Positions 8,627-16,403 of a stretch of 64,000 bases of DNA are shown one piece after another. This stretch comes from Ostreococcus lucimarinus CCE9901. Taxonomy: Eukaryota; Chlorophyta; Mamiellophyceae; Mamiellales; Bathycoccaceae. Below the pieces are notes generated by a model, which made no database searches, was not told where the DNA came from, and was given only the letters and a program-made list of their open reading frames with translations. Numbering within the stretch: the stretch's first letter is position 1; each line of letters starts with the position of its first letter. Both the position numbers and the translations under genes were made by a program. Where the stretch lies: NCBI RefSeq assembly GCF_000092065.1, contig NC_009364.1, positions 124,001 to 188,000 on the forward strand. The letters are read 5' to 3'.

Positions 8627-9907
8627 CTAACGTCTCTTCGCAGGCTGTTTCCTACCTCCTCCGGCTCCTCCGCTCGACGACGGTGGAGGTTTCTTCTTCT
8701 TCTTCTTCGCTCTCGCCTCCGCCGCTGATTTTCTTTTCAGACTTCGCTTGAAAACTATGCTCGCGCGAGGCGCGTCGTTACCGTCGCCCTCTGCTGTCAT
8801 CACGCAATGCTCGAAGTCGTCTTGACAATTCGCGAACATCCAAATCGCGTCGCCATCGAGCGTTCGGATCCAATGCGACTCCGCGTCGGTCGAACCTAGA
8901 GGCCTAAAACTAAATCGCCTGGTCTCACCTACGGAGACGATGATGCTATCCGTGGCGTACCCGATGCCCATGAACGGATCGGTATGATACGCGCACGCCG
9001 CCGTTTCGCTCGGGTACAAATTAATCAAGCAGCAATCGAACCTCTCGCCCGTCTTCTCTTCCAATGCATCGCGCACTCTCGCCACCGCCGGGCACATCGG
9101 CACGGGTTGCATAATTTTCCCACTGTACGCGTACGAACCAACGTGTTCTTCGCCCATCCAACACGTCTCGCGGCGCTCGTCCACGCGCCTGCCGTCCCGA
9201 GTCGTCAACTGTTCGCGCTTGAACGGCACTTCGCGTTTCAAAGTCTCCAAATCAATCAATCCCGCCGTTAGATAGGGTTGAAAACGAAACGGAACCCCAC
9301 GCATAGCGATGTCGACTTCGTTCGGCACCGCGCTCCCGCACCGCGCGAGCGCCCACGCGACCACCGTCGCGCAGCGCGGCGGCAGCGTCGCCGCCGCCGC
9401 CGTCGCGTAAAAATTCACTCTCGCCGCTTCCTCCATCTCAAACGGCGCCAAGCTCCCGAGCGCGCGCGCGGTTTCGGTAAACAACACACCAGCCTCCGGG
9501 TCGTTCCTCGTCTCGTCGTCGTCGTCGATCCACAGCGCGCCCGCGACCAACCTCGCGAACTGCGTCGCGCTCGTCGCCTCCCGCCGCGCGTCCTCCCGTC
9601 GCGTCCCGACCAGCATTTTCGCCAGCCTTTGGAGCGCCCGCGAGCACGTCTTTTTGCGTTTCCTTCGGTGGTGCAGCTGGGACTCGTGCGGCGCGAGCGA
9701 CGCGTCCGTCGGCAGCGGCAACGAATCCGCGGCGGTTAAAATATCCAGCGCACTTTTCGCGTCGTTGACGAGCTGCGCGGCGCTCGGCGCGGCGGCGGTT
9801 TCGCGATCGCTCGCGTCGGCGCGACGCGCGACGACGCGTCGTCGTCGCGCGATGCGGTGCGCGCGCGCGGTACATCGCGCGGGATGGTGGCCGCGCGCGG
9901 CGCGCAT
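8627..9907 (-). CDS. AlkB-like 2-oxoglutarate/Fe(II) dioxygenase
   Basis: This is a 426-aa protein with an ATG at 9907. Residues 1-35 are Arg/Ala/His-rich and could target an organelle. Residues about 40-200 are a helical extension unlike the core family. The dioxygenase core is C-terminal: the iron ligands are H308 and D310 in YHTDPFMG and H367 in FEHCVM, and the 2-oxoglutarate Arg lies in RASIVFKR. The nucleotide-recognition region includes YAYSGKIMQPVPMCP and LINLYPSETAACAYH. The tail is Lys/Pro/Gly-rich (KKKKKKPPP), possibly a nuclear signal or nucleic-acid contact. AlkB homologues remove alkyl groups from nucleic acids or proteins, and the substrate here is not evident. It is convergent with the Sfi1-like gene, 49 bp apart. 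Confidence 0.9.
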   Translation of the reverse strand: MRAARGHHPARCTARAHRIARRRRVVARRADASDRETAAAPSAAQLVNDAKSALDILTAADSLPLPTDASLAPHESQLHHRRKRKKTCSRALQRLAKMLVGTRREDARREATSATQFARLVAGALWIDDDDETRNDPEAGVLFTETARALGSLAPFEMEEAARVNFYATAAAATLPPRCATVVAWALARCGSAVPNEVDIAMRGVPFRFQPYLTAGLIDLETLKREVPFKREQLTTRDGRRVDERRETCWMGEEHVGSYAYSGKIMQPVPMCPAVARVRDALEEKTGERFDCCLINLYPSETAACAYHTDPFMGIGYATDSIIVSVGETRRFSFRPLGSTDAESHWIRTLDGDAIWMFANCQDDFEHCVMTAEGDGNDAPRASIVFKRSLKRKSAAEARAKKKKKKPPPSSSGGAGGGRKQPAKRR

Positions 9908-10007
9908 GGCGCGTTTTGAGGCGACGCGGCGACGGTCGAGGCTTTACCTACTGCTGAGTGTCGGTTCTCACAACGGCTAAGTGATGATGACGCGAGCGCG
10001 ATGATTG

Positions 10008-11045
10008 TTAAATCGACCACTCGGCGGTCTTCTTGAACTGTCCCGCGAAGGCGTCGAGCCAACGCGCGGCGTCGGCTTCGTCGACGACGCGTCTGTCGAC
10101 GCTCACCGTCGCCGTCATCGTCTGTACGGTTGACGGTTGGCCTTCGACCAAGACGACGCGATCCTTCCCGGCACCGATGGCTAAGATGGCACCTTGCGGC
10201 GGGTTCAAGATTGCCGAAAACGCGTCGACGCCGAACATGCCGAGATTCGACACGGAGAAGGAACCGCCCATAAACTCGTGCGGCTTCAACGCGCCCTCGC
10301 GCGCCTTCTTCGCCAATCCCTTCACGTCCGCCCCGATCTCCGTCAGCGTCTTCTCATCCGCTCGCGTGACGATCGGCGTGATGAGCCCATCGTCTGTGGC
10401 CACCGCCACGCACACGTCCACGCTCTCGTACGCCCGCCTTCCGCCCGTCGCATCGTCCCATCCCGCGTTCAACTCCGGCACCTCCCTCAACGCCCGTCCC
10501 ACCGCGTACATCACGCAATCGTTCACGCTCACCTTCACCCCACTCGCGTCCATCACCCGTCTCCTCAGCGCCGCGACCTCGCTCAGATCGACGTCCGCGC
10601 TCGCGTACGCGTGCGGCGTCCTCGTCTTGCTCTCCGTCAACCGACTCGCGATCGTCCGTCGCATCTTCGTCGTCGCCGCGTCCTCCGCGCGCTGTCCTCG
10701 CGCCAGCCCGTACTCGTAGTCCTCCAGCAGCGTTTTCGGCCGCTCGTCCCTCGCGATCGCCGGCGGTCGCAGTCCTAATTTTTCCAGCGTCGCCGCGTCG
10801 ACGGCGCCGACGCGCCGCAGGACGTCCGCCGCGATCAGATGCCCCCCCGGTCCGCTCCCCGGCACCAGCGTCTCCGGGTCCACGCCGTGCTCCTCGCACA
10901 GGCGACGAACGCTGGGCCAGAGCTTCAGCGCCCCGATCGCGCGCGTCGCGTGCGCGCGCCGCGCCGCGCGGTCGAGAGATCTTTCGAGATTTCGCGAAAT
11001 TCTCTTCGTCGCGATTCCGACGACGCGCGCCGTCGCGCGACGCAT
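10008..11045 (-). CDS. E2/E3BP-like 2-oxoacid dehydrogenase subunit lacking the catalytic His
   Basis: This belongs to the dihydrolipoyl acyltransferase family. The product is 345 aa from the ATG at 11045. After an Arg/Ala-rich targeting peptide (1-38) comes a peripheral-subunit-binding domain (41-79: LWPSVRRLC, then VDPETLVPGSGPGGHLIAADV), then a full inner-core domain from about 130 to the end (KMRRTIASRLTESK; SNLGMFGVDAFSAI; NPPQGAILAIGAG). The family active site (D)HRVVDG reads DRRVVDE at 317-323: the catalytic His is R318 and the Gly is E323. No lipoyl domain precedes the binding domain, and none is encoded between here and the divergent gene. The combination suggests a structural E3-binding-protein-like subunit rather than an active acyltransferase. 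The longer frame to 11570 is Arg-rich shadow. Confidence 0.88.
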   Translation of the reverse strand: MRRATARVVGIATKRISRNLERSLDRAARRAHATRAIGALKLWPSVRRLCEEHGVDPETLVPGSGPGGHLIAADVLRRVGAVDAATLEKLGLRPPAIARDERPKTLLEDYEYGLARGQRAEDAATTKMRRTIASRLTESKTRTPHAYASADVDLSEVAALRRRVMDASGVKVSVNDCVMYAVGRALREVPELNAGWDDATGGRRAYESVDVCVAVATDDGLITPIVTRADEKTLTEIGADVKGLAKKAREGALKPHEFMGGSFSVSNLGMFGVDAFSAILNPPQGAILAIGAGKDRVVLVEGQPSTVQTMTATVSVDRRVVDEADAARWLDAFAGQFKKTAEWSI

Positions 11046-11303
11046 CGCGCGCGCGCGACGCGCGTCCGAGCGCGCGTCGCGCCCGCGCTCTCGCGCGCGG
11101 CGCGCTCCGCGGCGCGATCTCTCGCGCGCGGCGCGTTTTGACGTTCGATCGCGATTCCCGGCACCGCATTGATTCGCGCGCGCCGCCCGCGTCTCGCGCG
11201 CGCGACGCCCGCTGACGCGCGCGCGACGTCGGCGCGCGCGCGCGCGACCTCGCGCCGCGCGCGCGTCGCGCGAGACGCCGCGCGGGCGTCGCGCGCGCGC
11301 GAG

Positions 11304-12191
11304 ATGTCGCGCGAACGCGACGGCGCGCCGGAACCTCTGTTCGCGCGTCGCGTCGTCGACCGCGCGCTCGATCGCGCGCGCACGCGCAATCCGAGCGAAC
11401 GCGCGTGCGTGCGCGCGCCGGGGGCGATCGCGCGCGCGCTGGATCGATGCGCGAGGGCGTTCGCGGAGGAGAGCGCGCGGGCGGCGGCGCTGCGAGACGC
11501 GCGAGCGCGCGCGAAGAGAGCGGCGACGGCGCGACCGGACGCGCGCGCGCTGACGGTGCTGCTGGGACAAGCGATCGAGACGACGGATCGACGACGGCGC
11601 GGGACGCTGGCGGCGATCGCGGAGTGCGTGAGGGAGGGAAGGCGAACGGCGGAACGATTGCGGGCGTTCGCGGAGGCGAACGAGTGGACGGCGACGGAGC
11701 TGGAGAGTTCGCGCGCGGAGGAAGCGCGGGCGATCGGCGCGACGAAAAAGGCGCTGGCGAAGTCAGAGCGCGAAGCGTCGGCGGCGCTCGAGACGATCGT
11801 CGGTGGAAAACGCGGAGGGAAGAGGAAAACGGACGCGGCGTCGGCGGACGCGGACGCGGCGCCGCGAACGCCGGGAGGGAAACGGCGCGCGCGAGCGGGA
11901 CCGAGAATCGTCGCGTCGAAACCGGCGGCGAGCGAGGAAACAGCGGATGATTCGGACGAGGAACCGATGATGACCGCGGAAGGGCCGCCCGAGGAGGAAT
12001 CGCCGGCGGCGACCGAGGTGACGCAACCGACGCAGCCGGCGAGCGACGAAGACTCCGACGGCGAACGCGCGTTGGAGACGCTCACGTCGCCGACGACGAA
12101 AAATGTCGTGCAAATTCTCATGGAGATGGATCTGCCGAATCACGGCGTTTCCATCAGCGAGAGCCCGGAGAAGGACGAGGATGAAAATTGA
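11304..12191 (+). CDS. Hypothetical helical protein with acidic C-terminus
   Basis: I do not recognise the family. It is 295 aa from the ATG at 11304. An upstream ATG at 11169 adds only Arg/Ala sequence. Residues 35-170 are Ala/Arg/Glu-rich helix, probably coiled coil (ARALTVLLGQAIETTDR, then AIAECVREGRRTAERLRAFA). A Lys/Arg patch follows at about 170-200 (GGKRGGKRKTD, GGKRRARAG), consistent with nuclear import or DNA contact. Residues 215-265 are acidic and Pro/Thr-rich. The last 35 residues (TKNVVQILMEMDLPNHGVSI) look like a short conserved peptide. The profile would suit a chromatin or kinetochore protein, but nothing proves it. It is divergent to the E2-like gene and convergent with the Nudix gene (11 bp between stops). 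Confidence 0.7.
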   Translation: MSRERDGAPEPLFARRVVDRALDRARTRNPSERACVRAPGAIARALDRCARAFAEESARAAALRDARARAKRAATARPDARALTVLLGQAIETTDRRRRGTLAAIAECVREGRRTAERLRAFAEANEWTATELESSRAEEARAIGATKKALAKSEREASAALETIVGGKRGGKRKTDAASADADAAPRTPGGKRRARAGPRIVASKPAASEETADDSDEEPMMTAEGPPEEESPAATEVTQPTQPASDEDSDGERALETLTSPTTKNVVQILMEMDLPNHGVSISESPEKDEDEN

Positions 12192-12202
12192 TGCTCGCGT
12201 CG

Positions 12203-12916
12203 TCATTGCAAATTCTTCGCGTTTTCGAGCGCCCAAGCTAGCGTGTACAATCCAGCGAAGACTTTGATCCCTTGCGCGCTGAACTCATCGAGCGTTCGCA
12301 ACAAATCCTTCTTTGGACATCGAATCACCGTGATAAACTCCGAGCCCTCCAATCGCTGCGACGGATTCGCGTTTTCCGCCGCGTCCAAATCGACGTCCAC
12401 GGTCACCAAGACCACCGATTCGTCCGACAACCCGGGCGACAGCACGACCGCCGGCGTCACGTTCGTCACTCGCCCGACGTACCCACACTCCTCGTGTAAT
12501 TCTCTCAGCGCGCTCGTCTCGGCCTTTTCGCCGTCATCGATCAGTCCCGCCGGCAACTCGATCGTCTCCGTCCCGCACGCCGGTCGAAACTGTCTCACTA
12601 AGAGCACCTCATCCTCCTTCGCATCACCGCCTCGTAAGGTCGCGAACACGCACACCGCGTCCGCTTCCGCTTCTTTCGTCGTCGTCGTTCGTCGCACCGC
12701 GTCCCAGGTTCTCGCCGCGCCGGTCGGGTCGACGTAATCTAGCCGCACGAGTTTAATCCACTTCGCCGCGTGCACGTCCGTTTCGCCCGTGACGCGGCTC
12801 GCGCTCGAGCACGGTCTGTCCGAGGACGACACCACCGGCATTTGTCCACGAAGATTCGTCGCGCGCGCGCGAGCGCTCGGGAGGAGTCTCGGGAGCGTTC
12901 GCGTCGCCGCGCGCAT
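12203..12916 (-). CDS. Nudix hydrolase, ADP-ribose/UDP-sugar pyrophosphatase type
   Basis: This is a 237-aa protein from the ATG at 12916, with a second in-frame ATG at 12841. The complete Nudix box lies at 124-145, reading GLIDDGEKAETSALRELHEE then CG, with the metal-binding Glu residues in RELHEE. LLVRQFRPACGTETIELPAG immediately before it is the ADP-ribose-pyrophosphatase style of entry strand. Such enzymes hydrolyse nucleoside diphosphate derivatives to AMP or UMP plus a sugar phosphate. The exact substrate is not readable. The first 25 residues (Arg/Leu/Ala-rich) may target an organelle. The 5' end overlaps the reading frame of the upstream same-strand gene by 164 bp if both assigned ends are right. 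Using the second ATG cuts this to 89 bp. Confidence 0.9.
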   Translation of the reverse strand: MRAATRTLPRLLPSARARATNLRGQMPVVSSSDRPCSSASRVTGETDVHAAKWIKLVRLDYVDPTGAARTWDAVRRTTTTKEAEADAVCVFATLRGGDAKEDEVLLVRQFRPACGTETIELPAGLIDDGEKAETSALRELHEECGYVGRVTNVTPAVVLSPGLSDESVVLVTVDVDLDAAENANPSQRLEGSEFITVIRCPKKDLLRTLDEFSAQGIKVFAGLYTLAWALENAKNLQ

Positions 12917-13316
12917 CGATTTGTGACGCCCTCGCGCGTCGCCGGACTTCGGCGTACGCGCACGCGAGACATTTCCCCGCCTCGCGCGCCTCGCGAAGGG
13001 TCTCCAGGCTCACGCCGTGGCGCGCGGAGAGATTCACGAGCTCGAGAAGGTCGTTCTCTCGAACGAGCAGCGCTCGAACGTCGCGTTCGATCGTCTCCAC
13101 GATGTCCAGAGGTAAGTCTCGCAGGGCGAACAGACGCAGCGAGATGCCGCGTTGGTCGAAAAAGCGCGCTCGAAGGAGCCCGCGCGACGTCTCGGGCGCG
13201 ACGGGCGCGTCGTCGGCGCTGAAAGGGTCTTTCGAAACGTTCATCGAGCGCGGCGTCGCGGAGTGCGCGGCGACGCTGAGACGTCGACATTGGGACGCTC
13301 GGACGCGAAGAGACAT
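12753..13316 (-). CDS. Hypothetical protein overlapping the Nudix gene start
   Basis: I do not recognise it. It is 187 aa from the ATG at 13316, with a second ATG at 13244 (MNVSKDPF). The middle part (residues 45-130) looks like a genuine folded protein: LLRARFFDQRGISLRLFALR, LPLDIVETIERDVRALLVRE, LLELVNLSARHGVSLETLRE, and KCLACAYAEVRRRA. The last 55 residues overlap the N-terminal codons of the Nudix gene in another frame and are Arg/Glu/Pro-rich, so the true C-terminus may be shorter or altered. I found no GTGCGT donor or ACTGAC branch motif here, so an intron is not supported. It sits 47 bp downstream of the BioF-like stop. Confidence 0.55.
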   Translation of the reverse strand: MSLRVRASQCRRLSVAAHSATPRSMNVSKDPFSADDAPVAPETSRGLLRARFFDQRGISLRLFALRDLPLDIVETIERDVRALLVRENDLLELVNLSARHGVSLETLREAREAGKCLACAYAEVRRRARASQIDARGDANAPETPPERSRARDESSWTNAGGVVLGQTVLEREPRHGRNGRARGEVD

Positions 13317-13363
13317 TTCGCGTCGACGCTCTACAACTAATGTTTACGACGGCGATGCGGGCG

Positions 13364-14725
13364 TTAGAGCCTCGATCGCGGCGGTTTTACGGCGCGTTCG
13401 AGCGCACCGACTAATTCATCGATGTCCTCGTCTCGATGCGACGCGCTGAGCGCGACGCGGAGTCGACACGTTCCCGCGGGCACCGTCGGCGGGCGAATCG
13501 CCGGGACGTGGAATCCTTGGCGTAAGAGCTCTGCAGACGCCGCGAGCGCGGCTTCGGGCGCGCCGACGACGATCGACCCGATCGGACTCACCAACGGTTG
13601 CGTCATCGTCGCGAGCGTGGGCGACTTCGCGAGCGCGGCGTTGAGGCGATCGACGTTGCGCCAGAGCTTGACTCGAATCGACGGGTCGTCGGCGAAGACG
13701 CGCAAGCTCTCGAGCGCCGCCGCGATCACGGGCGCGGGGAGCGCCGTGCTAAACATGTGACCACGCGCGCGCGAGACCAAGAAACGCTTCATCTCGCGCG
13801 AGCACGCGACGAATCCACCGTGCGCACCGACGGCTTTGCTCAGCGTTCCGACGTGCACGTCGACGTCGGCGCATCGCCCACGCGCCTGCGCCACGCCCCC
13901 GCCGCGCTCACCGCACACCAAGGTCGCGTGCGCCTCGTCGAGAATCAACAAGAAACCGTACTTGCGCTTCAACGACGCCAAACGCTCGACGTCGGCGTAA
14001 TCACCATCCATGCTGAATAAACTATCGCTCACCACCGCCGTGCGCTTCGCCGAACACGTCTTCAACTCGCGCTCCAACTCGTCGTAATCCCTGTGCGCGA
14101 ACGTCCGCACCGTCGCACCGCCCTGTCGCGCTAATCGACACCCATCCACGATCGACGCGTGATTCAACGCGTCGCTAAATATACAACAATCCTCCGATCC
14201 GCACGCCGCCGGCAGCGTCGTCGCGTTCGCGGCGAACCCGCTCGGGAACAACACGCACTCTTCCGTCTCGCAAATCCTCGCCAGCTCGCGTTCGAGCGCC
14301 CTGTGCATGTCCGTGTATCCACACACGAGCGCGCTGCTCCGCGGTCCGCACCCGTACGCCGCCGCCGCGTTCGCCGCCGCGCGACGCGTCCGCGCGTGCT
14401 CGCCCAATCCCAAATAATCGTTCCCACTGAACACGCGCAGCGCGCGCGACGTCCCCGCGCCGTCGCACGACTCCCCGAGATCATCATCGTTCGTTCGCCA
14501 CCGCTCGAGCGTGCTCTCGCGCGCGTCGCACGTCGCCGCGGCGTCGTTCGCGTCGCTTTGGTCGATTCGCCGCCGGCGCGGTTGAACCGGTCGCAGGGCG
14601 CGCGCGACGCCCTCGCGCGCGAGTTCGGCGTTCGCGACGGTGAGCCATCGCGTCCAAGCGTCGGGCGTGGACGTGGACGGCGCGCGGGACGAAGGGCTCG
14701 GGTCGTCGTCGGGCTCGGCGCGCAT
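13364..14725 (-). CDS. bioF: 8-amino-7-oxononanoate synthase (BioF-like, PLP-dependent)
   Basis: This is a PLP enzyme of the alpha-oxoamine synthase family. The best fit is KAPA synthase, which condenses pimeloyl-CoA/ACP with alanine in biotin synthesis. It is 453 aa with an ATG at 14725. Family blocks appear in order: FSGNDYLGLGEH, CGPRSSALVCGYTDMHRALE, FSDALNHASIVDGCRLAR, SDSLFSMDGDYADVERL, LILDEAHATLVCGERGGG, and VGTLSKAVGAHGGF with the PLP-binding Lys. The end (PPTVPAGTCRLRVALSASH, then EDIDELVGAL) is BioF-like rather than ALAS-like. An insertion of about 30 residues (Asp/Ala-rich) interrupts the N-terminal part near 60-95. There is no obvious strong transit peptide, so a peroxisomal or cytosolic location, as in plants, is possible. 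Confidence 0.9.
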   Translation of the reverse strand: MRAEPDDDPSPSSRAPSTSTPDAWTRWLTVANAELAREGVARALRPVQPRRRRIDQSDANDAAATCDARESTLERWRTNDDDLGESCDGAGTSRALRVFSGNDYLGLGEHARTRRAAANAAAAYGCGPRSSALVCGYTDMHRALERELARICETEECVLFPSGFAANATTLPAACGSEDCCIFSDALNHASIVDGCRLARQGGATVRTFAHRDYDELERELKTCSAKRTAVVSDSLFSMDGDYADVERLASLKRKYGFLLILDEAHATLVCGERGGGVAQARGRCADVDVHVGTLSKAVGAHGGFVACSREMKRFLVSRARGHMFSTALPAPVIAAALESLRVFADDPSIRVKLWRNVDRLNAALAKSPTLATMTQPLVSPIGSIVVGAPEAALAASAELLRQGFHVPAIRPPTVPAGTCRLRVALSASHRDEDIDELVGALERAVKPPRSRL

Positions 14726-14795
14726 GGCGAGGCGACGTCTGCGGCGCGAGGCGTCGACGAATGAATGATGATTTGGATTAAGAATTAATGCGCGC

Positions 14796-16331
14796 TCACG
14801 CGCCGCCCATGGCGTACCAAGCGATCTTTCTGCGAACTGGACCCGTGGCGTTCACCGCGGCGAGACCGAGCGAGCGCGCGAGGGCGACGGGGTAGGTGTC
14901 GTTGGCGAAGAGCTTTTGTAAACCGTCGAGCGCCGCCATCATCGGCGCGTTGGCGGCGACGCTCGCGCGAGCGTACGGATTCAAAGCGTTCACGCTGCCG
15001 ATGTCTTGTCCGAGCGCGCGGGCGTCGGCGATCGCGTTCGCTAAGAGCTCGGCGTCGCGTAAGCCGAGGTTTAAGCCCTGACCGCCGAGCGGGTGGACGA
15101 CGTGCGCGGCGTCGCCGATGAGCGCCAGACGAGGCTTGATCAGGCGCGTCGCGTGGTGCGTGGACAGCGGGAAAGATCCACGCTTGGTGCCTTCGCCCGC
15201 GGGCAATACATCGGGCGGGTAACGAAACGGAGGCGCGAAATCGAGCCGCGCCGCTTCGTCCGCGCCCTCAATCGCGGGGACGCCGACGACTTTGCTCATC
15301 GTCGTCCTCGCCGCGCGCGCGAGCGGCTTAAACACCTGATTCGCCACGTCTTCCACGAAACGCAGCGTCGCGAATCGATTGAAATCTTCTTGGTACTGCG
15401 ACTTGTACGCCCCCTGCCCTTGCAACGCGTCGTGCACCGCCTGCGCGAACTCGGCGTCGCTCGCGTCCTCGGCTAAGCGTTTCGCCTCGCTCGGCGTCGT
15501 CGTCCAAACCACGTTCGAGTACGTCCCGTCTCCGATCGGCAGCAGCGCGATCGGTCCCGTCGGCAAGAATCTTTGCCACGCCGTCGAGTGCGCGCGATCG
15601 GTCCTCACCGTCCCCACCACCGCGCGTTGCCCGTACCCCCACCCCCCGACTTTTATCCCCGCCGCCGTCCGCGTCGCGCTCTTCGGCCCATCCGCCGCGA
15701 CGATCAACCGCGCGTCGATCTCCATCGTCCGCTCGCTCGCTTCACCACCTCCCGCCCCCCCCTCGCGCGTCGTCGTCGCCTTCCCGCCCTTCCCCGCGTC
15801 CTCGACGACGACGGTCGCCCGCGCCGGCGTCCCGCTCGCGTCCTCCTCCGGCGTCTTCGTCGCCGTCACCCGCGCCCTCGCGACGCGTTCGACCCCCAGT
15901 CGCTCGCCCGCGCGCTCCAGCGCCCACAGCACGACCCGATTCTCCGCCACCGTCCCCAGGGACGCCGCGCCGAGCTCCCGCGCGTCGTACGTCGCGTGTC
16001 CGCCGCCGACGCCGTCCCACGCCTGCATCGCGTCGAACGCCCTCGCCCGTCCCGCGCGCTCGATCTCGTCCCACGCCCCCCCGCACTCGTGCGCCAGAAA
16101 CGCCCTCGACCGCGGCGTCAGCGCGACGCACCGCGCGTCGATCGCGTCGTCGCGCTTCGGCGCCGGATTCGCGTCCCCACCGTCGACGACGACGACGCGC
16201 AGATCTTTCGTCGCGTCGCGCGCGCGGAGCGCGCACGCGAGCGCGGCGCCGGCGACGCCGCCGCCGACGACGAGGACGTCCGCGACGTCCGCGCGCGCGC
16301 GCGTCGCGACGCCGCGCTGAATCGCGCGCAT
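14796..16331 (-). CDS. COQ6: Ubiquinone biosynthesis FAD monooxygenase COQ6-like
   Basis: This is a flavin-dependent ring hydroxylase of ubiquinone synthesis, a mitochondrial inner-membrane peripheral protein. It is 511 aa from the ATG at 16331, and the frame extends upstream only as Arg/His-rich shadow. The FAD dinucleotide fold is DVLVVGGGVAGAALACAL (about 18-35). The second FAD motif is LALIGDAAHVVHPLGGQGLN, followed by LGLRDAELLANAI, both near residues 400-430. The middle part has RLIVAADGPKSATR (DG motif) and GWGYGQRAVVGTV. A Gly/Glu/Thr-rich insertion lies near 200-220. It is divergent to the MFS gene with only 72 bp between the start codons, so the two must share a promoter. COQ6 fits better than bacterial UbiH/UbiF because of the length and the eukaryotic setting. 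Confidence 0.9.
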   Translation of the reverse strand: MRAIQRGVATRARADVADVLVVGGGVAGAALACALRARDATKDLRVVVVDGGDANPAPKRDDAIDARCVALTPRSRAFLAHECGGAWDEIERAGRARAFDAMQAWDGVGGGHATYDARELGAASLGTVAENRVVLWALERAGERLGVERVARARVTATKTPEEDASGTPARATVVVEDAGKGGKATTTREGGAGGGEASERTMEIDARLIVAADGPKSATRTAAGIKVGGWGYGQRAVVGTVRTDRAHSTAWQRFLPTGPIALLPIGDGTYSNVVWTTTPSEAKRLAEDASDAEFAQAVHDALQGQGAYKSQYQEDFNRFATLRFVEDVANQVFKPLARAARTTMSKVVGVPAIEGADEAARLDFAPPFRYPPDVLPAGEGTKRGSFPLSTHHATRLIKPRLALIGDAAHVVHPLGGQGLNLGLRDAELLANAIADARALGQDIGSVNALNPYARASVAANAPMMAALDGLQKLFANDTYPVALARSLGLAAVNATGPVRRKIAWYAMGGA

Positions 16332-16403
16332 GATTCGATTCGATTCGATTTCGCGCGCGCGAGTGACGACGCGAATCCGCGACGCGCGCGCGCGACGACC
16401 GCG
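16332..16403. promoter_or_regulatory. Compact 72-bp divergent promoter, COQ6/MFS
   Basis: The two start codons are separated by 72 bp. The stretch contains ATTCGATTCGATTTCG (three GATTC-type units) and then GC-rich sequence. Both genes must be expressed from promoters here or inside the neighbouring coding sequence. No TATA box is visible. Confidence 0.6.
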
